A stretch of DNA of 64,000 nt from Parafrankia sp. EUN1f (lineage in GTDB: Bacteria; Actinomycetota; Actinomycetes; Frankiales; Frankiaceae): the NCBI RefSeq assembly GCF_000177675.1, contig NZ_ADGX01000013.1, forward strand, positions 29,851 to 93,850, given 5' to 3'. Shown here in pieces: positions 19,187 to 28,105 of the stretch (position 1 is its first letter; each line of letters starts with the position of its first letter). A model generated the notes under the pieces. That model did not search any database. It had not been told where the DNA came from and worked only from the letters and a program-made list of their open reading frames with translations. The position numbers and the translations under genes were made by a program.

Positions 19187-19228
19187 CGGCAACCGGGCCA
19201 CGTCTTGCTCACGTGGCCCGGTTGCCGC
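19186..19228 (+). terminator. 18-bp perfect hairpin after dxs
   Basis: Arms 19186-19203 and 19211-19228 (GCGGCAACCGGGCCACGT and its complement) pair perfectly around a 7-nt loop CTTGCTC. There is no T-run. It is the strongest simple hairpin I saw in the window. Confidence 0.8.
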
Positions 19229-19348
19229 GCCTGCGGCCCGGCCGGCGCCTCGCTCGCGGCACGGCTGGCCTTTCTGACCCGGCTGACGTCTTCTGCCACC
19301 GTGATGGGCGGCCACGACGGCGGTGCGCCGACCCCATAGTCTGACCAG

Positions 19349-20478
19349 GTGAGTCATGTCGACGGGGCGGGCCCGCGAGGGAAGAAGCAGGCCGCGCAGC
19401 CTCGCCGCCGGGGCGCCCGTTGGTGGGCGGTGCGGGGCGCTCTGCTGCTCGCGGCGGTGCTGCTGGTCGTCGCGCTGGTGGGGCAGTGGAACGACGTCCG
19501 CGACTCGGTCGGCCAGCTGACGGCGGCCGGCCTGGCCGGGTCCGCCTTCGCGACGGTGCTCGCGGTCGGCGCGACGGTGCTGTCCTGGCGGTCGGTGCTC
19601 GGTGGGCTCGGCGCGTCGTTGCCGCTGCGCGCGACCATTCGCATCTTCTGCGTCGGTCAGATCGGTAAGTACATCCCGGGCAGTGTGTGGCCCGTCCTCG
19701 CGCAGATGGAGCTCTCCCGCGACTACGGGGTCTCCCGGCCGAAGTCGGCGTCGGCGAGCCTGGTGGTGCTGGCCCTGGCGGTGCCGTGCGGGGGAGTGAC
19801 CGCGGCGGCGACCCTCCCGGTCGTCTCCCGCTCGGCGCTCGCGGACTACTGGTGGGCGCTGGCGGTGGTGCCGCTGTTCGCGGTGGTTCTGCACCCGCCC
19901 GTGCTTTCGAGGCTGCTCGACCTCGCGTTCCGTCTGCTGCGCCGTCCACCGCTGGCCGAGCCGCTCACCGCACGGCCCATCCTGGCCGGTGCCGGCTGGC
20001 TGATCGCAGGCTTCGTCTGGTACGGAGTCGGGACCTGGCTGCTGGTGCGCGACCTCGACCCGGCCGTCGGCGGGGCCCGGCTGGTGGCGCTGTGCATCGG
20101 CGCGTACGCACTGGCCTGGACCGCCGGTTTCCTGGTGCTGGTGCTGCCGGCGGGGCCGGGGTGCGCGAGGCGGTCCTGGTGCTGGCACTGGCCCCGGCGC
20201 TGGCCAGCGGCCCGGCCACCCTCATCGCGGTCGTCGCCCGGCTGCTGGCCACGATCGCGGACGTCATCTGGGCACTCGTCGGGGTCGCGCTGCGGCCCCG
20301 CGGCACGTCGACGGCGGGCCGCCACACCGACGCCCACGCCGGTGCCGGCATCAGCACGGATCTCGCCGAGGCGGTCGAGCCCGGCTCCGCCCGCCTCAGC
20401 GCGCGGCAGACGGGCGGAACCGGGCCGGGGAGCCCGGGAGCCGCGGCCGTCTCCGGGACGGCACCTGGCGGCCGCTGA
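19349..20478 (+). pseudogene. UPF0104/flippase-like membrane protein, apparent frameshift
   Basis: The first frame encodes about 268 residues of an integral membrane protein of the lysylphosphatidylglycerol synthase transmembrane (UPF0104) type: GALLLAAVLLVVALVGQW, IRIFCVGQIGKYIPGSVWPV (the GKYIPG signature) and further helices up to VLVLPAGPG. The similarity then continues in another frame: GVREAVLVLALAPALASG and LIAVVARLLATIADVIWAL, to TGA 20476-20478. The break is at the four-G run 20152-20155 followed by CC; one extra G gives LPAGAGVREAV. Relatives sit in the membrane and handle lipids or glycolipids. The smooth continuation favours a sequencing error. Confidence 0.75.
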
Positions 20479-20545
20479 GGGCCACCAGAAGCCACCGAGG
20501 AGCACCGCCGGTGCCCGCCCCCGCGCAGGCGGTTCCTCGGTGGCC

Positions 20546-20590
20546 GGAGACGGGTCCGAGACGGGACGGGTCCGAGACGGGACGAGTCCG
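20546..20590. repeat. Short 16-nt tandem repeat between convergent genes
   Basis: Units of the type GAGACGGGACGGGTCC are repeated about three times with small changes between the flippase-like gene and the convergent fadB-like gene. Confidence 0.6.
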
Positions 20591-20618
20591 AGGCTGGCCG
20601 GGCCCGGGGCGGGACGGG

Positions 20619-22772
20619 TCAGGAGATGGTGGCGGTTCCGGGCGGGCTGAACCGCCGGCCGGTCACCCGCTCGCTGATGCCGGTGCGGTCCAGGTAGGGC
20701 GTGATGCCGCCGAGGTGGAACGGCCAGCCGGCGCCGAGGATCATGCACAGGTCGACGTCCGCCGGCTCGGCGACGACCTTCTCGTCCAGCAGCAGTCGGA
20801 TCTCCTGCGCGAGCGCGGACAGCGCCGCGTCCCGGACCTGCTCCGGGCTCATCGCCCCACCGGCGTCGGAACCGGTGCTTTCGTGGACGATTGCGGCGGC
20901 CTTCGGGTCGACGATCTGCCGGCCCTGCGGGTCCGTCGTGTAGAAGCCGCCGAGCCCCGCGGCGACCAGCCGGGCCAGGCCCGCCGGTGAGCGGAACCGG
21001 TCCGGTATCGCCGTGTGCAGCGTCTCGGCCACGTGCAGGGCGACCGGCGGCCCGACCAGCGACAGCAGGACGAGCGGCGACATCGGCAGGCCGAGCGGGT
21101 CCAGGGCGGTGTCGGCCGTGTCGATCGCGGTGCCGGACTCCGTGGCGGCGAGCACCTCGCCCATGAAGCGGGTGAGCAGCCGGTTCACCACGAAGGCGGG
21201 CGCGTCCGCCACCAGCACGGCGTTCTTCTTCAGCTTCTTGGCGACGTCGAGGGTGGTCGCGATCGTCGCGTCGTCGCTGCGCGGCGTGCGGACGACCTCG
21301 ACCAGCGGCAGCACCGCCACCGGGTTGAAGAAGTGCAGCCCGGCGACCCGCTCGGGATGGGTCAGCTCGGCCGCCATCTCGGTCACCGACAGCGCCGAGG
21401 TGTTGGTGAGCAGCAACGTCTCCGGCTTGACGTAGGTCTCCAGCTCGGCGAGCACCGACTTCTTGATCGCCATGTCCTCGAAGACGGCCTCGATGATGAG
21501 ATCGGCGTCCGCGAAGGCGTCCTTGGTGAGCGAGCCGGTGACGTTGGCCTTGAGCCGGTTGGCCCGGTCCGCGGAGATCCGCTTGCGCTGCAGCAGGTTG
21601 TCGAACTCCTGGTGGACCCGGGCGACACCGGCGTCCAGGCGGGCCTGGTCGAGGTCGGTGAGTACCACCGGTACCTCCAGGCGCTGGGCGAACAGCGCGG
21701 CGAGCTGGCTGGCCATCAGGCCGGCACCCACCACACCGACCTTCGTCACCGGCCGCGCCAACGAGCGGTCCGGCCCGCCCACGGGCCGCTTGGCCCGCTT
21801 GTTCACCAGGTCGAACGCGTAGAGGCCGGCGACCAGCTCCTCGCTGGCCCCGAGGTCGGCGAGCGCCGCGTCCTCCGCCGCGTACCCGGTGTCACGGTCC
21901 GCGGTCTCTGCCAGCGCCAGCAGCTCGAGCGCCCGGTAGGCGGCCGGTGCCGCTCCGTGCAGCCGGGCGTCGGCCAGGGTGCGGCCACGTTCCACCGCCG
22001 CCGTCCAGGCCGGGCCACGCTCGACGGTCGGGCGGCCCGCGGTGGGATCCACCTCGCCGCGCAGGACGCGGCCCACCCAGCGCAGCGCCTCCTCCAGGAA
22101 GTCGGCCGGCTCGAGCAGGATGTCCCCGATGCCGAGCTTGAAGGCCTGCGCGGCGCGCAGCGTCCGGTTCTGGCTCAGCGCGTTGTCGATCATCACGGTG
22201 ACGGCGTTGTCCGCGCCGACGAGGTTCGGCAGGAGCTGGGTGCCGCCCCAGGCCGGCACCAGGCCGAGGAACACCTCGGGCAGCGCGAGCGCGGCGATGT
22301 CGGTGGACAGCGCCCGGTAGTCACAGTGCAGGGCCAGCTCGAGGCCGCCGCCGAGCGCGGCGCCGTTGACGAGGGCGAAGGTCGGCACCTTGCGGTCGCC
22401 GAGACGTCCTTCGCCGACCCGCCGCAGGGCGGTGTGGCCGAGCTCGCCGAGCGCGGTGAGCTTGGGCCGTACCTCCGCCGGGTCGGTCAGCGACGACCGG
22501 TACGACAGGTCGGCCCCGACGCAGAAGATGAACGGCTTGCCGGTCACCGCCACCGCTGCGACCGGCGGGTCGTGCGCCTCGATCTCGTCGACCGCGGCGA
22601 TCAGGGAACGCAGTCCCGCCGGGCCGAAGGTGCTCGGGCGGGTGTGGTCCAGCCCGTTGTCGAGGGTGATGAGCGCGACGGGTCCGTCCACGCCGGGAAG
22701 CCGCGCGTACCGGACATGGGCGTGCGTGACGACCTCGTCCGGATGCTCAAGAGTCACCGCGGCGCTGCTCAT
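20619..22772 (-). CDS. fadB: Fatty-acid oxidation multifunctional protein (enoyl-CoA hydratase / 3-hydroxyacyl-CoA dehydrogenase)
   Basis: 717 residues, the alpha subunit type of beta-oxidation. The N-terminal crotonase domain has PVAALITLDNGL, the oxyanion-hole segment KPFIFCVGADLSYR and GAALGGGLELALHCDYR. The NAD-binding domain begins VGVVGAGLMASQLAALFAQR, and the C-terminal dehydrogenase domain contains GLHFFNPVAVLPLVEVV. It hydrates enoyl-CoA and oxidises the 3-hydroxyacyl-CoA; the thiolase gene just upstream completes the cycle. The start is ATG 22770-22772. The 100-bp gap to the thiolase holds G-rich tandem repeats, so the two are probably one leftward operon. Confidence 0.9.
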   Translation of the reverse strand: MSSAAVTLEHPDEVVTHAHVRYARLPGVDGPVALITLDNGLDHTRPSTFGPAGLRSLIAAVDEIEAHDPPVAAVAVTGKPFIFCVGADLSYRSSLTDPAEVRPKLTALGELGHTALRRVGEGRLGDRKVPTFALVNGAALGGGLELALHCDYRALSTDIAALALPEVFLGLVPAWGGTQLLPNLVGADNAVTVMIDNALSQNRTLRAAQAFKLGIGDILLEPADFLEEALRWVGRVLRGEVDPTAGRPTVERGPAWTAAVERGRTLADARLHGAAPAAYRALELLALAETADRDTGYAAEDAALADLGASEELVAGLYAFDLVNKRAKRPVGGPDRSLARPVTKVGVVGAGLMASQLAALFAQRLEVPVVLTDLDQARLDAGVARVHQEFDNLLQRKRISADRANRLKANVTGSLTKDAFADADLIIEAVFEDMAIKKSVLAELETYVKPETLLLTNTSALSVTEMAAELTHPERVAGLHFFNPVAVLPLVEVVRTPRSDDATIATTLDVAKKLKKNAVLVADAPAFVVNRLLTRFMGEVLAATESGTAIDTADTALDPLGLPMSPLVLLSLVGPPVALHVAETLHTAIPDRFRSPAGLARLVAAGLGGFYTTDPQGRQIVDPKAAAIVHESTGSDAGGAMSPEQVRDAALSALAQEIRLLLDEKVVAEPADVDLCMILGAGWPFHLGGITPYLDRTGISERVTGRRFSPPGTATIS

Positions 22773-22794
22773 GCTCCGTCTCCCATTCGGGCGA

Positions 22795-22865
22795 AGATTT
22801 CGGGGTTCGAGGTGCGGGGGTCGGGGTTCGGGGTGCGGGGTTCGGGGTGCGGGGTGCGGGGTGTG
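22795..22865. repeat. G-rich tandem repeat between fadA and fadB
   Basis: Irregular units of GGGGTTCGGGGTGC type fill the spacer between the two beta-oxidation genes. Confidence 0.7.
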
Positions 22866-22874
22866 AGTCACCGG

Positions 22875-24080
22875 TCAGGCGGCCTGGTGGTGCGGGTTCT
22901 CCCAGATCGTCGTCGCGCCCATGCCGATGCCCACGCACATCGCGGTCAGGCCGTAGCGGACCTCGGGGTGCTCCTCGAACTGTCGGGCGAGCTGGGTCAT
23001 CAGGCGCACGCCGCTGGAGGCGAGCGGATGCCCCAGCGCGATCGCGCCGCCGTACGGGTTGACGCGCGGGTCGTCGTCGTCGATGCCGAAGTGGTCGAGG
23101 AACGCGAGCACCTGCACGGCGAACGCCTCGTTCAGCTCGAACAGCCCGATGTCGTCGATGGTCAGGCCGGTGCGGGCGAGCGCCTTCTCCGTGGACGGGA
23201 TCGGGCCGATGCCCATCACCTCGGGGGAGACACCCGCGAAGCCGAAGCCGACCATGGTCATCTTGCGGCTCAGGCCCAGCTCGGCGGCGACGTCGGCCGC
23301 CGCCAGCAGGCATCCGGTCGCGCCGTCGTTGATGCCGGCGGCGTTGCCCGCGGTGACCCGGCCGTGCGGCCGGAACGGCGTCTTGAGCCCGGCGAGGCCC
23401 TGCAGCGTGGTGCCGGGGCGCGGCGGCTCGTCCGCGGTGACCAGCTCCCACCCGTTCTCGACGTGCCGCGCGGCGACCGGGACGAGGTCGGGCTGGATCT
23501 GGTTGTTCGCGTAGGCCTTGGCCACCTTCTCCTGCGAGGCGACGGCGTAGGCGTCGGCCCGCGCCCGGGTGATGCCCGGGTAGCGGTCGTGCACGTTCTC
23601 CGCCGTCATCCCCATGACCAGCGCGGACGGGTCGACGAGCTTCTCGGAGACGAACCGGGGGTTGGGGTCGACCCCCTCACCCATGGGATGGCGCCCCATG
23701 TGCTCGACGCCGCCGGCGATCGCGACGTCGTAGGCACCGACCGCGATGGCGGACGCGGTCGTGGTCACCGCCGTCACCGCACCCGCGCACATCCGGTCGA
23801 TCGCATAGCCCGGGACGGATTTCGGCAGGCCGGCGAGAATGCCGGCGGTCCGCCCGATCGTCAGGCCCTGGTCGCCGATCTGGGTGGTGGCCGCGATCGC
23901 CACCTCGTCGACCCGCTCCGGCGGCAGGCCGGGATTGCGGCGGATGAGCTCCCGGATGACCTTGACCACCAGGTCGTCCGCCCGGGTCTCGCTGTAGACG
24001 CCCTTCGCCTTGCCGAACGGCGTCCGCACGCCGTCGACGAACACCACATCACGCACCGAACCCCGCGCGCTTACGAACAC
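22875..24080 (-). CDS. fadA: Acetyl-CoA acyltransferase (thiolase)
   Basis: 401 residues. All thiolase landmarks are present: the nucleophilic cysteine in DRMCAGAVTAV, NEAFAVQVLAF, the histidine in GGAIALGHPLASSG and the second cysteine in TAMCVGIGMGATTIW. It cleaves 3-ketoacyl-CoA to acetyl-CoA in beta-oxidation. I chose GTG 24078-24080 because GAGGAGG lies 5 nt upstream; the open frame continues to 24227 without similarity. It is the first gene of the thiolase-fadB operon. Confidence 0.9.
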   Translation of the reverse strand: MFVSARGSVRDVVFVDGVRTPFGKAKGVYSETRADDLVVKVIRELIRRNPGLPPERVDEVAIAATTQIGDQGLTIGRTAGILAGLPKSVPGYAIDRMCAGAVTAVTTTASAIAVGAYDVAIAGGVEHMGRHPMGEGVDPNPRFVSEKLVDPSALVMGMTAENVHDRYPGITRARADAYAVASQEKVAKAYANNQIQPDLVPVAARHVENGWELVTADEPPRPGTTLQGLAGLKTPFRPHGRVTAGNAAGINDGATGCLLAAADVAAELGLSRKMTMVGFGFAGVSPEVMGIGPIPSTEKALARTGLTIDDIGLFELNEAFAVQVLAFLDHFGIDDDDPRVNPYGGAIALGHPLASSGVRLMTQLARQFEEHPEVRYGLTAMCVGIGMGATTIWENPHHQAA

Positions 24081-24199
24081 ACCGGCCTCCTCGACGCCCT
24101 TGTCCGTCGACGGCGCGTGTCCGACCCGCCGCCACCGGTGTCGGGCCGGATGCCTGAAGGTGTGTGCCGGCCGCGACGGGCACCAGCCTACGACAGGAG

Positions 24200-24217
24200 T
24201 TACCCGTGGGTAGGTAA
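24200..24217. promoter_or_regulatory. Candidate operator upstream of the thiolase operon
   Basis: TTACCCGTGGGTAGGTAA has outer arms TTACC / GGTAA and inner arms TACCC / GGGTA, about 120 bp before the thiolase start. Nested arms like these suit a dimeric TetR-type repressor (inference). Confidence 0.45.
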
Positions 24218-24573
24218 GAGGTGTCACGATCGAGGGCGGATCGGTATTCGTATTTTCGATGTAAAATCCGGCGCCCTCGGTGAACGCTGAGTCGCCGCCG
24301 GGCCCTGGTGGTACGTCTCAGTAGTTCCTTCTCCGCGCCTGGTCACGGTGCGTGATGTGGGTGCCTGCCAACCGGATCTCGGGGGCGCTTTCCGGCTGCG
24401 GACGGGATGGCGGTCGAGATGGCGGGTGTGATCGGCCTCGGTGTCGTGGTGTCGCTGCTTCGGGCGGCCGCCGGGATTGCCGCTGCTGCCGAGCAAGGAT
24501 GAAGGATTCTGGTCGCGGGAGAGCCTGGCGCAGAATCGCGAGCCTCGTGTTGGCGTTGCTGGCGGGCAAGAGT

Positions 24574-24609
24574 TGAGGATTTTGGCTGTGAGAACGACCA
24601 AAATCCTTA
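24574..24609. repeat. Dispersed TGAGGAT hairpin, copy 2
   Basis: TGAGGATTTTGG / CCAAAATCCTTA with a 12-nt loop, followed by TTTTTG at 24611. The stem and loop lengths equal those of copy 1 at 7237-7272. Where copy 1 has CGTGG/CCACG, this copy has TTTGG/CCAAA, so pairing is kept. The T-run would suit a rightward terminator. Confidence 0.75.
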
Positions 24610-24733
24610 CTTTTTGTCGAACGTCAGGTGGCTCTGCGTCACTTTTGTGCCTCTTGCGGTGAATTGCTGGCGCGGTGCGGCGGTACGGGATCCCGGGCGG
24701 GTGGCCGGGCGTTGGGTGGCCGGGCGGTGGAGG

Positions 24734-26257
24734 TCAGGAAGCGGAGGGCTCGTCGCTCGCCGCGGGCTGGGTCGGTGAGCGGCGAGGGCGCGTCGCCCGC
24801 CGCGGGGTGGCCCGGCGAGGAGCGCCGCCGGCGTCGGTCTCGGGACGTCCCCCTGCTCGGCCTTCCGCCGCCCCGCCCGTGGCAGCAGAGGCGCCCGGGG
24901 CCGTGCTGTCCGCTGTCGTGCCGTTCGCGGCTGGCTCGGCCGGCTCGGCCTTCGGCGCCGACGGCGCGGTGCCCGTCGCCGGAGGGTCGACCAGCGCGGT
25001 CGCCACGGCGGTCGCCGTGAGCTCCACCTGCCAGGAACGTGCCCCGCCCGCGACCAGCGCGGCCGTCACCGACGCGGTGTCGCGCGACGCCGGCGGCGTC
25101 CAGGTGACGCGGCGGGCGAGTGCCGGCTCCAGCAGGTTCTCCACCGGCATGCCCTGCGCGGTGGCGATGGTGTTCAGGGCGGCCCGCACCCGGGCCAGCC
25201 GGGCGGCGGCCACCGGATCACGTTCGGCCCAGCGGTTCTGGGGCGGAAGCCCGTCTCCGCCCGGACCGGCCGTGCTCGGCAGCTGGCTTTCCGGTAGCTC
25301 CGCCGCCGACCGCAGCGCCTCCATCCAGGTCTGTGCCGAGCGACGGATCTTCGGCCCGGAGAAGACCGGCAGCCGGGTCAGCGCGGCGATGTCCGCGGGC
25401 GCCTTGAGAACGGCGTCCATGATCGCGCCGTCGGGCAGCACCCGCCCCGGCGCGAGGTCACGGGTCCGGGCGACCTTGTCGCGGGCCTGCCACATCGCGC
25501 GGACCGCCGCGAGCTGGCGCCGGGTGCGCGCGCGGTGGATCCCGCTGGTGCGACGCCACGGCTCGGCGCGTGGTTCCCGCGGGGGAGCGGCGGCGATCGC
25601 CGCGAACTCCTGCCGGGCAAAGTCGATCTTGTCGCGTTCGACGAGCTCCGCCTCCAGCCGGTCGCGGAGCTCCACGAGCAACTCCACGTCCAGCGCGGCA
25701 TAGCGCAGCCACGGCTCGGGCAGCGGCCGGGTGGACCAGTCCGCCGCGGAGTGCCCCTTCTCCAGCGCGAAGCCGAGCACCCGCTCGACCATGGCGCCGA
25801 GCCCGACCCGCTCGTAGCCCAGCAGCCGCCCGGCGAGCTCGGTGTCGAACAGGCTGGTCGGGTGCAGGCCCAGCTCGGCGAGGCAGGGCAGGTCCTGGCT
25901 GGCCGCGTGCAGCACCCACTCGGTCGGGCCCACCACCTCCTGCAGGCTGGTGAGGTCGGGCAGGGCCACCGGGTCGATGAGGATGGTGCCGGCGCCCTGG
26001 CGGCGGATCTGAACGAGATAGGCGCGCTGGCTGTAGCGGTAGCCCGAGGCGCGCTCGGCGTCGAAGGCGATCGGGCCGGTACCGGCGGCCAGGCGCTCCG
26101 TCGCGCGCGCGAGATCCCGCGGATCGTCGAGGACGGGCGGGACGCCGTCGGCCGGCTCCAGCAGGGGGATCGGGACGGGTGCAGACGGCTCGGCGGCAGC
26201 CTCGGCTGCCGCACCCTCACTGACCAGGTGCGTTGAGTCGGGAACCGTCGACGTCAC
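24734..26257 (-). CDS. rnd: Ribonuclease D family 3'-5' exonuclease with HRDC domain
   Basis: 507 residues from GTG 26255-26257. The DEDDy exonuclease domain covers about residues 40-215: GPIAFDAERASGYRYSQ (first acidic pair), WVLHAASQDLPCLAELG and the third motif YAALDVELLVELRDRL, where the tyrosine and aspartate are catalytic. An HRDC domain follows (about 240-320), then an alanine/proline-rich basic tail of about 100 residues. RNase D trims 3' ends of tRNA and other stable RNAs. It is co-directional with DUF3000, which ends 165 bp upstream; the same order occurs in mycobacteria. Confidence 0.9.
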   Translation of the reverse strand: MTSTVPDSTHLVSEGAAAEAAAEPSAPVPIPLLEPADGVPPVLDDPRDLARATERLAAGTGPIAFDAERASGYRYSQRAYLVQIRRQGAGTILIDPVALPDLTSLQEVVGPTEWVLHAASQDLPCLAELGLHPTSLFDTELAGRLLGYERVGLGAMVERVLGFALEKGHSAADWSTRPLPEPWLRYAALDVELLVELRDRLEAELVERDKIDFARQEFAAIAAAPPREPRAEPWRRTSGIHRARTRRQLAAVRAMWQARDKVARTRDLAPGRVLPDGAIMDAVLKAPADIAALTRLPVFSGPKIRRSAQTWMEALRSAAELPESQLPSTAGPGGDGLPPQNRWAERDPVAAARLARVRAALNTIATAQGMPVENLLEPALARRVTWTPPASRDTASVTAALVAGGARSWQVELTATAVATALVDPPATGTAPSAPKAEPAEPAANGTTADSTAPGASAATGGAAEGRAGGRPETDAGGAPRRATPRRATRPRRSPTQPAASDEPSAS

Positions 26258-26422
26258 GATCGGCGATGGTACGTGTGAATGAGCGGGCTGGCAGCCCAGT
26301 CGGCCGAGCATTCCGACTAATTATACGCTTAGTGTTCGACTTTGGCGTTGAGGTAGTCATCCTGGATGCGTTCTGTTGACATAGCGGGTGCGCTGTGTTC
26401 CTGCACGGAGGTGCCCGGCGGC

Positions 26423-27075
26423 TCAGGCCCGGCGCGCAGGTAGCGGAACGACCCCGGAGAGGCGTGGTGGAAGGCCTGCCATCGCGGCCAGCAGATCGGC
26501 GAACGAGTGCAGGTGCGCCGCGACGTCCGCATGGTCCAACCCGCCCGCCGGTTCGGCCCCCCGGCCGGGCCAGCCTGACCGGGCTCGGCCGCGTCCGTGC
26601 CGGCCCAGGTGGGTGACCACGAGCAGCGCAGCTCCACGTCGAAGTTGTCGCCATCGGTGGCCAGCACCCCGAAACGACGCGACGACGTGGTTGTCACCGT
26701 CCCGCCGAGGGCGTGGGTCTCGGCACCGTGCGACTGGAGCGACTCCCGCAGCCAGGACCAGGCGACACCCGGCAGCAGCGGATCGTCGGCCACCTCCGGG
26801 TCGACCGAGGCCCTCGCGTAGCAGACGACTCGGGCCAGCCCTTCCCAGGCATCCTGGCCATCAGGGTCGAACAACAGCACGAATCGCCCGGACGCCGCCT
26901 CGTCATCGTTGGTGAGACCACCGGCGAGCGCGAACGCGAACGGCGCGATGCGAGTCGGCGCGGGGATCTCCCGAATGGTGACGTCGGGCCGGAGCTCGTC
27001 CAGCGAGCTTCGCAGCGCGTCGGTGGCTGCGACGAAGAGGGCGGGCGCGGTGAGCTGCAGCCGTGTTCCCCCCAT
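26423..27075 (-). pseudogene. DUF3000 family protein, apparent frameshift
   Basis: From ATG 27073-27075 the first frame gives MGGTRLQLTAPALFVAATDA, PFAFALAGGLTNDDEAASGR and FDVELRCSWSPTW, typical of DUF3000. After the six-C run at 26557-26562 (six G then CC on the coding strand) the family C-terminus continues in another frame: HADVAAHLHSFADLLAAM and GLPPRLSGVVPLPARRA, ending at 26423. One extra G would join the parts into about 217 residues. Without it, translation would continue to 26329 with an unrelated tail. Function of the family is unknown; it lies upstream of RNase D as in other actinobacteria. Confidence 0.75.
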
Positions 27076-27550
27076 GGCCGCAACGTTAGGTGCTGCACCG
27101 TGATCACGCTGGTCGGACGTCGGAGAGTGACGCTTGGAACCGTCCGTGCGGGTCTGGCCGGTTCGGGCGGGACGCAGCGGGGGGCGGAACGAGTCCGCGG
27201 GCTCGGTGGTGCCCGGCTCCGTGCTGTGCAGACTCACGCCGGGCTCCTGCCGGTGCTGCTCTCGAAGCGCCGGTCACGCCCGCAGTCCGCGCAGTCGCGG
27301 ATGTGATCGTCCGGGCTCACCAGGACCTGGTCCACTCGCGTCACTCCCCGGGCACGCCGTTGGCCGGCCGGAAGTGGGCGACGCGGGACATCACGGACCG
27401 TGTGGGCATCGCGGACCGTTGTCGCACATTCCGACTGGACTGACGGTGCCACGGGTGGTGCGGTTCTCCGCGCATTCCCACCGGCGTGTCGCGTGCGGGC
27501 GGCTGTGCGCGGTGCGGGGCCGAAGCCCCATCCGCGAGAGTGCGGGTGAT
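27076..27550. other. 475-bp gap without recognised features
   Basis: Lies between the DUF3000 start and the end of the DUF3817 gene, both leftward. Frames here are short or arginine-rich. I see no RNA gene or convincing protein. Confidence 0.5.
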
Positions 27551-27904
27551 TCAGGCGGTTGCGCCGGACGGACCCGGTCCGGCCGCGGTGGAGGCGTCGA
27601 GCGGACGCAGCCAGTGGCGTTCCACGAAGATGGGCGCGACGGGCACCACGGACGCACCGAGGGCGAGCAGGGTGCGCCCGATCTTCCACTGTCGCAGCAC
27701 CGACACGTACAGCACCAACAGGCAGTACGCGATGAACAGGGTGCCGTGCGTCGGCCCGAGGATCCGGACCCCGATCGGCTCGTCCGCGCCGTACTTGATC
27801 GCGGTCGCCACCAGCAGCAGCAGGAAGGATATGGCCTCCGCCAGCGAGACGACGCGCGTGGCGCCCACCGGCCAGAAACCGTCCCGAGCGGAAGGGTCGG
27901 TCAT
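27551..27904 (-). CDS. DUF3817 family small membrane protein
   Basis: 117 residues with three predicted membrane helices: VVSLAEAISFLLLLVATAIK (the conserved AEAxSFLLL start), GTLFIAYCLLVLYVSVL and RTLLALGASVVPVAPIFVERH. These match DUF3817, an integral membrane family of unknown function common in actinobacteria. The conserved HG in PTHGTLF is present. It is divergent from hemE, and a perfect palindrome lies between them. Confidence 0.85.
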   Translation of the reverse strand: MTDPSARDGFWPVGATRVVSLAEAISFLLLLVATAIKYGADEPIGVRILGPTHGTLFIAYCLLVLYVSVLRQWKIGRTLLALGASVVPVAPIFVERHWLRPLDASTAAGPGPSGATA

Positions 27905-28024
27905 CGGGAATCTCCTCGACGGTCGCCGCGGTCAGACCGCGGCCCGCTGTGGTCTCGGCGGGGTCGGTGACGGGCTCGGCGCCCAGTGGTGCCCTAGCCG
28001 CCCGGCTACCGTTCACCCGATTGG

Positions 28025-28043
28025 CTTCTACTGTCAGTAGAAG
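28025..28043. promoter_or_regulatory. Perfect palindrome between DUF3817 and hemE, candidate operator
   Basis: CTTCTACTG-T-CAGTAGAAG: 9-bp arms around a single base, in the 201-bp divergent promoter region, 62 bp before hemE. A partial copy (ACTGACAGTAG) occurs at 31957-31967, downstream of hemQ. Confidence 0.55.
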
Positions 28044-28105
28044 ATATCGCACACAGTCGTGCGCCCAACCCGGCATCTGCTCGCCCGTCGTGCAACGATC
28101 GGGCT

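Larger units (their letters stand above)
24081..24733. other. 650-bp gap between thiolase and RNase D genes
   Basis: AT-richer than its surroundings and without a convincing gene. It holds an interrupted inverted repeat CGAGGGCG / CGCCCTCG (24231-24238 and 24272-24279), a short GATTCTG / CAGAATC pair near 24505-24537 and a TGAGGAT hairpin. Confidence 0.6.

Noticed and set aside
24352..24662. Short cysteine-rich frames in the thiolase-RNase D gap
   Set aside because: They overlap hairpin repeats, have no ribosome binding site and no recognisable domain.
26329..26422. Extended C-terminus of DUF3000 in the first frame
   Set aside because: The sequence after the G-run in that frame is not family-like, whereas the shifted frame gives the expected ending.
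9826..26562. Programmed -1 frameshifting in three genes
   Set aside because: No slippery heptamer with a consistent downstream structure was seen, the genes are unrelated, and homologues as I know them are in one frame. A base missing from the assembly explains it more simply.
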